Source: Desulfobulbaceae bacterium (GTDB lineage: Bacteria; Desulfobacterota; Desulfobulbia; Desulfobulbales; Desulfocapsaceae). Taken from it: DNA of 5,645 nt. The position numbers were made by a program, and so were the translations under genes. Positions 1-5,645 of this stretch are shown here, piece by piece. The stretch lies in the NCBI GenBank assembly GCA_030632405.1, contig DAOVUU010000195.1, positions 1 to 5,645 of the forward strand. The letters run 5' to 3'. The stretch's first letter is position 1. Each line of letters opens with the position of its first letter. Below the pieces are notes generated by a model, which worked only from the letters and a program-made list of their open reading frames with translations, made no database searches and had not been told where the DNA came from.

Positions 1-325
1 ACCAGGGAAAAAAAATTGTTCTGACGGGAATCATCCAGGGACGGTGCATCGAATCTATGGAAAAGAGGCCTTCTTCTGGTTCATGGGGGTAGGTGCCACT
101 TGCCGTTTGGCCGGTATACGGTGTACCTGCACGTGGACCTTTGCTGACATACCTGTTCCAGAAATCAAGCTTTAAATAGCGATAACGGCCCCTCTCCCAG
201 CTGCAGCAGGATGAGCAACCACAATAGGCTGTTGTCTCCAAAATTCTGCCTGCTGGTGGTTTTGCGCATCCATGGAGGGAGAAGGTAACGAGATAAAAGG
301 CCAGTAACAAAGCTGAACCTTTCAA
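1..325 (-). CDS. 3D-domain lipoprotein, 3' end cut by window edge
   Basis: This is the N-terminal 108 codons of a secreted protein; the rest lies left of the window. The start is TTG at 325-323. It is the only start codon after an in-frame stop at 355-353, and AGGA (338-335) lies 9 nt upstream. Residues 1-20 form a lipoprotein signal: a Lys, a hydrophobic core (residues 5-17), then the lipobox L-H-G-C with the lipidated Cys at 20. His at -2 is unusual. Next come TTAYCGCSSCCSW (31-43, cysteines 35, 37, 40 and 41) and GQTASGTYP (72-80), then an aspartate in FSID (88-91). TTAYC...CC followed by TASGT is the opening of the 3D domain, named for three aspartates and shared with MltA-type lytic transglycosylases and Rpf-like proteins. 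The other two aspartates would lie outside the window. The inferred role is peptidoglycan cleavage or binding at the outer membrane. The gene begins 4 nt after mutL ends, so translation is probably coupled. Confidence 0.85.
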   Translation of the reverse strand, partial: MKGSALLLAFYLVTFSLHGCAKPPAGRILETTAYCGCSSCCSWERGRYRYLKLDFWNRYVSKGPRAGTPYTGQTASGTYPHEPEEGLFSIDSMHRPWMIPVRTIFFPW

Positions 326-329
326 TTTT

Positions 330-2177
330 TCATGTCCTGTAGAACCACTTTTTTATCTCTGTACCGGTGAACTGTTTAACAACAGGTCTACCGTGGGGGC
401 AATGTGAGAAGAGATCGGCTTTGGCCATTTCATTGAGCAGATTATCTATTTCCATTGGTGATAGTTCTGTTCCTGCCTTTACGGCCGCTTTGCAGGCCAT
501 AGTTGCAAGGATAGTATCGATGTGACTGCCCCCTTTCCCTGAGTTGCTTTCACTGCCGAATTTTTCAAGAATGTCATTGAAAAGTTCCTCCGGATGAGTA
601 TGGCCAGCAATGGCTGGGACAGCTGAAATGATGTATGAGTTACCTCCAAATTCACGGATAGAAAACCCCATACCGGATATTTCGTTATTGTGCTTTTCGA
701 TAAGCTGGACTTGGAATAACGATAATTCAACAGTGTGTGGAAAAAGGAGATTCTGCCTGGGAACTGTATTTGCCAGAAACTGTTTTCTCAGCTTTTCATA
801 GAGGAGTCTTTCATGGGCGGCATGCTGGTCAATGACCAGTAGACCTGCGCTGTTTTTGCAGAAGATATAAAGATCTTCAAACTGCCCTATAACCAGAAGG
901 TTGTGGCTTTGCGGTTTTTTTTCATTCTCAGGGGCGAGACTGGTCGGTTGCTGGTCTTTTTTGACTAGAGTTTGAGGAATCGGTTCAGCGGTATTAATAA
1001 TTGAGCTCTGCTGCAGTTTTTTTTCAAAATTTTCAGTGACAGGTCCATCTACCGGGCAGTTCGGTGGCGCGGGATGCTCTCCTCTGTCTGGTTGGTCAGA
1101 GAAAAACCCGGAGTTGAATGGTTTCTCATCCAGAGGTATCCGGGTTGTTTCTTTGTGTTCTGTTCTACCGAAAATTTTGGTTCTCATACGATCCTGTTCC
1201 TGTCTCATTGCCGCCGCGACAGTTTGACTGAGAAGCGTATGGATATTCTGTGAATTGCGAAAGCGAACTTCATGTTTTGCCGGATGGACATTAACGTCAA
1301 CTTCGCCGGGTGGAAGTGTGAGGTGGATCAGTCCGGCAGGGTTCCTTCCTTTCAGGAGAAAACCGCGCAGCCCCTCTGTTACACCATGCACTACCATTCT
1401 GTCTTTTATGGCTCGGCCATTAACAAAAATGCGTAATTTAGCCGGCCCCATGGCTCCTTTTTCCGGAGGAATGAGGAACCCGGTGACTGTGGGCTCAGTT
1501 CCCTGGGATCTGATCGGAATAAAGGATTCTGGATACCGAAGTATCTGACCGAGCCGCTGCTCCTGTGACAGGGAATTGTTGAGGTGGAGGGTCTCTTTAT
1601 CATTTAATCGCAGTATAAAAGTGATATGAGGTGCCCCAAGGGCGTAATTTTTTATTACTTCATCGATATGACCAAGTTCGGTGCGGGCGGTTTTTAGAAA
1701 TTTACGTCTGGCCGGTGTGTTGCCAAAGAGGTTCCTGACCTCGAAGGAACTGCCATAACTGCACCCGGTGTCATGCACCTGCATCAGTTTACCATATTTT
1801 AAAACAACCTTTGTGCCAAGATCGTTTCCTTTGAGGCGGGAGATAATAGTCAGCTGAGAAACTGAGCCAATTGAGGGGATGGCTTCACCTCGAAAGCCAA
1901 GACTGGTAATGGCGCATAGATCCTCTTCCCTATGAATTTTAGAAGTACCGTGTCGTTCAATGCTCATAAGGATGTCATCTTCATCCATACCTTCGCCGTC
2001 ATCGATCACTCGTATCAGGCGGGTTCCTCCTCCTTCGATATCAATTTCGATGCGGCTGGCATTTGCGTCAAGGCTGTTTTCCACCAACTCTTTTACAACG
2101 GAGGCAGGGCGTTCAACAACCTCACCTGCGGCAATCTGGTTTGCAAGTTGTTCCGGAAGGATACGGATTTTTGACAT
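330..2177 (-). CDS. mutL: DNA mismatch repair protein MutL, endonuclease type
   Basis: MutL couples mismatch recognition by MutS to strand incision and repair. The protein is complete at 615 residues, a normal family length. The N-terminal GHKL ATPase shows KELVENSLDA (29-38, catalytic Glu30 and Mg-binding Asn34), DDGEG (59-63), HGTSK (76-80) and GFRGEA (94-99). FVNGR (251-255) and DVNVHPAKHEVRF (294-306) mark the second, transducer domain. A Pro/Gln/Lys-rich linker spans about 335-425. The C-terminal dimerisation domain (about 426-615) carries DQHAAHERLLYE (450-461), an exact fit to the metal-binding DQHA-x2-E-x4-E endonuclease motif, plus ACKAAVK (561-567) and CPHGRP (593-598). It is therefore expected to nick DNA itself, unlike E. 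coli MutL, which depends on MutH. The ATG at 2177-2175 gives the canonical N-terminus (LPEQLANQIAAGEVVERPASV), although no clear Shine-Dalgarno precedes it. It is the first gene of a probable two-gene unit with the 3D lipoprotein. Confidence 0.98.
   Translation of the reverse strand: MSKIRILPEQLANQIAAGEVVERPASVVKELVENSLDANASRIEIDIEGGGTRLIRVIDDGEGMDEDDILMSIERHGTSKIHREEDLCAITSLGFRGEAIPSIGSVSQLTIISRLKGNDLGTKVVLKYGKLMQVHDTGCSYGSSFEVRNLFGNTPARRKFLKTARTELGHIDEVIKNYALGAPHITFILRLNDKETLHLNNSLSQEQRLGQILRYPESFIPIRSQGTEPTVTGFLIPPEKGAMGPAKLRIFVNGRAIKDRMVVHGVTEGLRGFLLKGRNPAGLIHLTLPPGEVDVNVHPAKHEVRFRNSQNIHTLLSQTVAAAMRQEQDRMRTKIFGRTEHKETTRIPLDEKPFNSGFFSDQPDRGEHPAPPNCPVDGPVTENFEKKLQQSSIINTAEPIPQTLVKKDQQPTSLAPENEKKPQSHNLLVIGQFEDLYIFCKNSAGLLVIDQHAAHERLLYEKLRKQFLANTVPRQNLLFPHTVELSLFQVQLIEKHNNEISGMGFSIREFGGNSYIISAVPAIAGHTHPEELFNDILEKFGSESNSGKGGSHIDTILATMACKAAVKAGTELSPMEIDNLLNEMAKADLFSHCPHGRPVVKQFTGTEIKKWFYRT
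335..338 (-). promoter_or_regulatory. Ribosome binding site deciding the TTG start of the 3D lipoprotein
   Basis: AGGA on the minus strand lies 9 nt before the TTG at 325-323, inside the last codons of mutL. It supports the TTG as a true start. The ATG at 333-331 overlaps the mutL stop, but it reads only three codons before TGA. Confidence 0.6.
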
Positions 2178-2312
2178 ATCAAAAACTAATTATTGTTGAT
2201 TGTTGAGACTGAAGTGTTACAGTTCGTTTTTTGTACTTTAGAGATTAGATATTCTCGTTTTTATTTTTTTTCTGCTTCTTTTCAGCCAAATACTACCATT
2301 ACTTTTTAGACA
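2178..2312. promoter_or_regulatory. Divergent intergenic region between mutL and the peptidoglycan synthase gene
   Basis: This 135-base AT-rich spacer separates two outward-facing genes, so it should hold a promoter for each. I found no pair of -35 and -10 boxes that fits the sigma-70 consensus well. The best -10-like hexamer on the plus strand is GATATT (2248-2253, four of six matches), without a good -35 partner. The side next to the plus-strand gene is a long pyrimidine tract (about 2258-2283). A tandem heptamer lies at 2193-2206. The promoter role comes from the gene layout, not from recognised boxes. Confidence 0.55.
2193..2206. repeat. Perfect tandem repeat of TTGTTGA (two copies)
   Basis: TTGTTGA at 2193-2199 is followed at once by a second identical copy at 2200-2206. 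It lies 16-29 nt upstream of the mutL start, between the two divergent genes. It could be part of a binding site or simple AT-rich slippage; two copies cannot tell these apart. Confidence 0.5.
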
Positions 2313-4157
2313 GTGTCACCCCAAAAGAACAAAATAATCAAGAAGAGCACCGTCCGCAAGGTACGGATTCCCAGAAAGATTTATAATGAAAAACATATAA
2401 CGGGTTTTCTCCTGCTGATATGTTTTTTTCAGACCTCTTTTTTAACCATATTGCTTTATATTCTATTCAGTTTACAGATTCCGGATATACGAAATGTGGC
2501 CAACTATCAGCCATCGGAGTCCACCGTGATCTATGATCGGTATGGTGAGATCATCGATCGTATGTTCGTTGAGAATAGAACAGTAGTACCGCTGTCATCA
2601 ATGTCACCCCATTTACCCAAAGCCTTTGTTGCTGCAGAGGATGGCAGGTTTTTTGAACATCCCGGGCTTGATTTATTTTCAGTGTTTCGGGCTGCTGTAA
2701 ATAATCTCCGTAAGGGAGGAGGAAAGGGGCAGGGGGGATCCACCATAACACAGCAGGTAGCGAAGTCACTCTTACTCACGCCTGAGAAGACCTATGTGAG
2801 AAAATTCAGAGAAGCCATACTCGCCTGGAGAATCGACAACCTTCTCGGTAAAGAAGAAATTCTTTTTATTTATCTGAATCAGATTTATCTGGGGGAGGGT
2901 GCATATGGAGTAGAGGCGGCGGCGCAGGTATATTTTGGCAAGAAGGCCTCTCAGTTAACCCTTGGCGAATGTGCCCTGCTGGCCGGGCTTCCTCAGGCCC
3001 CTAGCCGCTATTCCCTTTTCAAACATCTGGATCGTGCTGCGCAGCGTCAAAAATATGTTCTTAACAGAATGGCTGCTGATGGGTATATCAGCGATGTCGA
3101 GGCTAAGAAGTCATATGCTGCATCTGTTAAATTGACTAAGAGGCATCCGTTTAGGTCCGGGACTGGCAGCTATTATCTTGAGGTTGTGAAAAAACGAGCC
3201 CGCGCAGTGCTCGGGATGCCTCTGCAGAGAGCTGGTGCTCATATTTATACAAATCTTGACTCAGCTATGCAGGGCAAGGCTCGGGTTGCGGTACAGAACG
3301 GTGTTAAAGGGAGGACTCCCCGCCCTCAGGCCGCATTGGTCTGCCTTGAGACGACAACAGCTAAGGTTCGTGCTCTTGTGGGAGGTACCAGTTTCAGGAA
3401 ATCACCTTTTGATAGAGCAACCCAGGCACGGAGGCCTGCAGGCTCAATTTTCAAGCCATTTGTTTACGGTGCAGCATTGAAAAATGGCTGGTCTTCCGAA
3501 AGTGTGATTTATGATTCGCCACTCTCAATACCTGGAAAGGGTGGAAAACAGTGGCGGCCGAAAAATTATTCCGGAACATATCATGGAGCCACAACACTGA
3601 GTAACGCTCTGGCACATTCCTATAATACTGCAGCGGTTCGTCTTCTGCAGAGAGTCGGGGTTAAAGAAGTTAAAAAATTTGCCAAAGGTGCGGGTATCAA
3701 CTCAAAAATGAGCTCTGATCTGTCTCTTGCTCTGGGCACGACAGATGTCTCGCTTTTAGAAATGACCGGGGCGTATACTGTTTTTGCTGGAGATGGTACC
3801 AGTTATCCGCCTTCATTTATTGATAAAATAGTGCTGTCTGATAGTTCAGTTCACCGTTTTTCTGATGGTTGGCGTCGTCAAAAAATAATGAAAAACAGTG
3901 AATTGAAGCAGATGCAGTCAATGTTGTTCTCTGTAGTGAGCATTGGAACTGGAAAACGTGTAAGTTCTGTGCCGGGGGTAAGAGGAGGAAAGACTGGTAC
4001 TTCTAATGACAATCGTGATGCCTGGTTTGTCGGGTACGATGGTCATTATACCACGGGCATCTGGGTGGGCAATGATCGTAATCAGAGCCTGGGTAAAGCT
4101 GGTAGCGGCGGCGCAACAGCCGCACCAATCTGGCGGGATTTTATGCTCTCCTTATAG
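2313..4157 (+). CDS. Class A penicillin-binding protein (PBP1A-like peptidoglycan glycosyltransferase/transpeptidase)
   Basis: This bifunctional enzyme polymerises lipid II into glycan strands and cross-links the peptides in the periplasm. After a basic cytoplasmic tail (Lys/Arg-rich, 1-28) a single transmembrane helix spans about 30-54. The GT51 domain shows AAEDGRFFEHPGLD (107-120, catalytic Glu109), GGSTITQQVAKSLLL (141-155), RKFREAILAWRID (163-175), IYLNQIYLGEGAYGV (186-200) and ECALLAGLPQAPSRY (219-233). The transpeptidase domain has all three active-site motifs: S378-I-F-K381 (SxxK), S436-Y-N438 (SxN) and K560-T-G-T563 (KTG). At 614 residues it is shorter than most PBP1A or PBP1B proteins (about 700-850) and has no obvious extra domain. 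The start is GTG at 2313; an in-frame stop at 2307-2309 excludes any earlier start, and later candidates would remove the membrane anchor. No good Shine-Dalgarno is visible. The exact subfamily is not certain. Confidence 0.95.
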   Translation: MSPQKNKIIKKSTVRKVRIPRKIYNEKHITGFLLLICFFQTSFLTILLYILFSLQIPDIRNVANYQPSESTVIYDRYGEIIDRMFVENRTVVPLSSMSPHLPKAFVAAEDGRFFEHPGLDLFSVFRAAVNNLRKGGGKGQGGSTITQQVAKSLLLTPEKTYVRKFREAILAWRIDNLLGKEEILFIYLNQIYLGEGAYGVEAAAQVYFGKKASQLTLGECALLAGLPQAPSRYSLFKHLDRAAQRQKYVLNRMAADGYISDVEAKKSYAASVKLTKRHPFRSGTGSYYLEVVKKRARAVLGMPLQRAGAHIYTNLDSAMQGKARVAVQNGVKGRTPRPQAALVCLETTTAKVRALVGGTSFRKSPFDRATQARRPAGSIFKPFVYGAALKNGWSSESVIYDSPLSIPGKGGKQWRPKNYSGTYHGATTLSNALAHSYNTAAVRLLQRVGVKEVKKFAKGAGINSKMSSDLSLALGTTDVSLLEMTGAYTVFAGDGTSYPPSFIDKIVLSDSSVHRFSDGWRRQKIMKNSELKQMQSMLFSVVSIGTGKRVSSVPGVRGGKTGTSNDNRDAWFVGYDGHYTTGIWVGNDRNQSLGKAGSGGATAAPIWRDFMLSL

Positions 4158-4378
4158 AAAAAATGGAGTTGAAGCATTTACACTATGGTATTAATAATTC
4201 TGCAATACGTGTAACCTTGATAAGTGATTTCACCACTGTCAATCAGCTACCTCTACCAGACCATAATTAATCAGACAGCCGATGAAGAAAACCACTGTAT
4301 CTCTATAGGGTTCTGTTGCCGGTGAAAAATCGGGGAAGGCACACGAATTTTCTATACTTTTTTCTCCTCAAGTACGCT

Positions 4379-4401
4379 TTATCCGGAAGAATCTTTCATT
4401 T
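4379..4401 (+). repeat. Imperfect direct repeat, copy 1
   Basis: These 23 bases match 4690-4712 at 20 of 23 positions by eye, including an unbroken 11-base identity ATCTTTCATTT at the 3' end. The copies are 311 bases apart, and similarity ends sharply on both sides. Confidence 0.5.
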
Positions 4402-4581
4402 TTGGAGCTTCCCAACGATCTCCAGGTAAATTACTCACCTAAAGCATCTTCTGAAAATGATGATTTAAATAACTCAACATTAGTAGGAGATATTTCAATT
4501 TTTGTCTTGGTTAACATCTAATATAGATATGTTGACTTTGAGATCTGAGCTTCAGAGTAATATCCACATGAGGTGAAAGTC

Positions 4582-4596
4582 AATCTCATTGAGATT
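4582..4596. repeat. Perfect 15-base palindrome with a one-base centre
   Basis: AATCTCA and TGAGATT face each other across a single T. The short odd-length centre resembles a protein-binding half-site pair more than a terminator; no T-run follows and no gene start is near. An 8-base inverted pair, TTGACTTT (4532-4539) and AAAGTCAA (4576-4583), overlaps its left edge. Confidence 0.4.
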
Positions 4597-4689
4597 CATT
4601 TTGCCTGTCTTAAGCTTCTTCCTCAATTTTGATACGAAAGTACTATTAGTTATCCAGATGCTTGGAAATGGAGTAACTTGTTCGAATGA

Positions 4690-4712
4690 TTATCTGGAAC
4701 CATCTTTCATTT
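4690..4712 (+). repeat. Imperfect direct repeat, copy 2
   Basis: This is the partner of 4379-4401. The differences are one base within TTATCxGGAA and two bases just before the shared ATCTTTCATTT. Confidence 0.5.
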
Positions 4713-4748
4713 CAAAGCACATTTTTTCGTTAGGCTATTCTTGATTTT

Positions 4749-4892
4749 CTAAAGATCCAAAACACCTTTTAAAGTTGCTAGGTTTTTGGGAATATTAACA
4801 TTTACATTTATAGGAGTAGGGTAATCTTTAAGGATTGTATGAAACTGCAAAGATTTCCACTGGCCATTCTTATATCCTCCCCACTCTTTTCC
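4749..4892 (-). pseudogene. Possible gene remnant, start-less 47-codon open stretch
   Basis: Between a TAA at 4895-4893 and a TAG at 4751-4749, the minus strand is open for 47 codons. The product reads like ordinary protein (WGGYKNGQWKSL at residues 4-15, then DYPTPINVNVNIPKNL at 23-38), with mixed polar and hydrophobic residues and no low-complexity run. There is no ATG, GTG or well-placed TTG at its head, and the frame is closed on both sides. The simplest reading is the 3' piece of a decayed gene, possibly once joined to material upstream on the same strand. I do not recognise a family, and chance openness at this length is possible. Confidence 0.2.
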
Positions 4893-4973
4893 TTAAAGTC
4901 TGGCAGTTACGCATCAGGGAGAAGGTTAATTTGTGATTTTTCCGAATTGGTTAAGATTGCCAATGGATCATGA
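4839..4973 (+). CDS. Doubtful small ORF with signal-peptide-like start
   Basis: ATG at 4839 opens 44 codons ending in TGA (4971-4973). The start MKLQR is followed by a hydrophobic run (about residues 6-19) and then Ser-Tyr-Ala at 23-25, which resembles a Sec signal with a cleavage site and leaves a mature part of only about 19 residues. AGGA (4831-4834) sits just 4 nt before the ATG, shorter than ideal. It overlaps the minus-strand open stretch at 4749-4892, so at most one of the two is meaningful. It could be the 5' end of a frameshifted secreted-protein gene, a small secreted peptide, or chance. Confidence 0.15.
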   Translation: MKLQRFPLAILISSPLFSLKSGSYASGRRLICDFSELVKIANGS

Positions 4974-5119
4974 ATGGCGGAATGTTACCCGATTGGGAGT
5001 TGTAGATCAGAGAACTATGCACATCCTTGGACGAAACTTATGTTCTAAAAAACATTAGTCACAAAAAAACTTATCCTTTTAACTTAGTACGGTGCAATGG
5101 GGATTTTTTTGATCCGGAG

Positions 5120-5645
5120 TCAGTTTCTAAAATTGTCCACCTCGAGCCGGGCGGCATCCCTGTTAGAAATATAGAAATAGGTATTCCTGTCCAGACGGAA
5201 ATTAATCTCACCTTCCGGCGTCGAATAGTGAGCAGACCGATCCTGCGAACCCTTCTGGCGGATGAGCACCTCGTTGTGCGGCTGCCATTGCAGTTCCATG
5301 GTTTGGTCGGGGAAGTACAGAACTGTCCTTATTATCTGGTTCCCTCCATAGACATCTAGCACCCTACAGCGGTAGCGGTAGGACTGACCATCAACCATCA
5401 CCCCACAGACAGTTTCGAAGCTGTCCCCTTGCCCGTGCTTCTCTTTGTTACTCACCTGACTGCTCTCATTACAGTCGACGTTGCTGGTGTATACGATGGA
5501 CGCATAGCGGCCGTCGGTTGTGCGAACGATTACGCACCTTCCGCTCAGGTTTTCACGCCAATAGCTATAGGAACTGCTGTCTGATTTGATGGTGTGAACC
5601 CAACTGTACCCGCGGCGCTCCACCTGACCTTCAGCGTTACCTCCT
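5120..5645 (-). CDS. Unrecognised four-cysteine protein, 5' end probably outside the window
   Basis: The frame is open from the right edge to a TGA at 5122-5120. A GTG at 5623-5621 would give 167 residues, but the frame continues upstream without a stop (codons for G-G-N-A-E-G-Q), so the true start is probably outside. AGGAGG at 5645-5640 lies 16 nt before that GTG, too far for a normal ribosome binding site. Counting from the GTG, cysteines sit at 30, 51, 73 and 86, in an aromatic- and beta-rich sequence (GRCVIVRTTDGRYASIVYT at 28-46; TYFYISNR at 148-155). Four spaced cysteines suggest two disulfides, hence a periplasmic or exported domain, but any signal peptide would lie beyond the edge. 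I recognise no family or catalytic motif. By hand count 216 of 420 bases in 5161-5580 are G or C, well above the neighbouring gap. The neighbouring genes give no functional clue. Confidence 0.7.
   Translation of the reverse strand, partial: GGNAEGQVERRGYSWVHTIKSDSSSYSYWRENLSGRCVIVRTTDGRYASIVYTSNVDCNESSQVSNKEKHGQGDSFETVCGVMVDGQSYRYRCRVLDVYGGNQIIRTVLYFPDQTMELQWQPHNEVLIRQKGSQDRSAHYSTPEGEINFRLDRNTYFYISNRDAARLEVDNFRN

Larger units (their letters stand above)
4158..5119. other. AT-rich convergent gap without a convincing gene; possible decayed coding DNA
   Basis: Nearly 1 kb lies between the end of the plus-strand synthase gene and the end of the minus-strand gene at 5120. It is much poorer in GC than its flanks: by hand count, 15 of 60 bases are G or C in 4441-4500, 19 of 60 in 4501-4560 and 20 of 60 in 4681-4740. 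Stops are frequent in all frames. I found no hairpin followed by a T-run that would make a good terminator for either gene. It does hold an imperfect direct repeat (4379-4401 and 4690-4712), a palindrome (4582-4596), a start-less 47-codon open stretch on the minus strand (4749-4892), and two tiny overlapping plus-strand ORFs (4839-4973 and 4963-5058). The patchwork suggests debris of former genes, but no family can be named. Confidence 0.6.

Noticed and set aside
331..333. ATG overlapping the mutL stop as the start of the downstream gene
   Set aside because: It reads three codons and then meets TGA. The TTG eight bases further on leads into the long lipoprotein frame.
479..1603. Several 60-100 codon ORFs on both strands within mutL
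   Set aside because: They lie in other frames of a complete, well-conserved gene, and their translations show no family features.
4101..4126. GC-rich hairpin near the end of the synthase gene as a terminator
   Set aside because: It lies inside the coding sequence (AGSGGATAAP) and is not followed by a T-run.
4680..4690. GTTCGAAT as a tRNA T-loop
   Set aside because: The flanking bases do not form a T-stem, and no acceptor stem or anticodon arm can be drawn around it.
5101..5115. GGAT...ATCC inverted repeat just past the stop of the minus-strand gene
   Set aside because: The stem is only four base pairs and lacks a following U-run, so it is not a convincing terminator.
5027..5359. Plus-strand ORF of 110 codons
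   Set aside because: It runs antisense across the better-supported minus-strand frame at 5120-5645 and across the AT-rich gap. It looks like a shadow of that gene and has no recognisable motif.
5621..5645. AGGAGG (5645-5640) as ribosome binding site for a GTG start at 5623
   Set aside because: The 16-nt spacing is too long, and the frame stays open to the window edge, where AGGAGG simply reads as part of glycine codons. An internal position is more likely.

Overview
The window looks like a chromosomal segment from a Gram-negative bacterium outside the enteric group. Three things support this: a MutL with the endonuclease motifs that enteric MutL lacks, a lipobox-type lipoprotein, and a class A penicillin-binding protein with a single membrane anchor. 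By general sequence feel, the MutL, the 3D-domain lipoprotein and the moderate GC content suggest Desulfobacterota (Desulfobulbales-like). That placement is an inference and was not tested by any search.

Layout. Positions 1-325 (minus strand) hold the first 108 codons of a 3D-domain lipoprotein. It starts at a TTG codon four bases after the mutL stop and runs off the left edge. Positions 330-2177 (minus) hold a complete mutL. Positions 2178-2312 are a 135-base AT-rich divergent spacer that should carry the promoters for both directions. Positions 2313-4157 (plus) hold a complete, compact bifunctional peptidoglycan synthase (GT51 plus transpeptidase). Positions 4158-5119 form a 962-base AT-rich convergent gap with no convincing gene. 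It contains short open stretches that look like decayed coding DNA, an imperfect direct repeat and a small palindrome. Positions 5120-5645 (minus) hold the C-terminal part of an unrecognised protein with four cysteines, in clearly GC-richer DNA, running off the right edge.

How the genes relate. mutL and the lipoprotein gene are very probably one transcript with coupled translation. The peptidoglycan synthase is transcribed away from them. Thus a mismatch-repair gene lies between two envelope genes: a peptidoglycan synthase and a putative peptidoglycan-cleaving 3D-domain lipoprotein. The right-hand part (4158-5645) changes sharply in base composition and looks like a more recently rearranged or accessory stretch. 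I see no complete mobile element, CRISPR array, tRNA, rRNA or defence system, and no convincing undescribed system. The items most worth a second look are the overlooked 3D lipoprotein gene and the GC-shifted four-cysteine protein beside the decayed gap.
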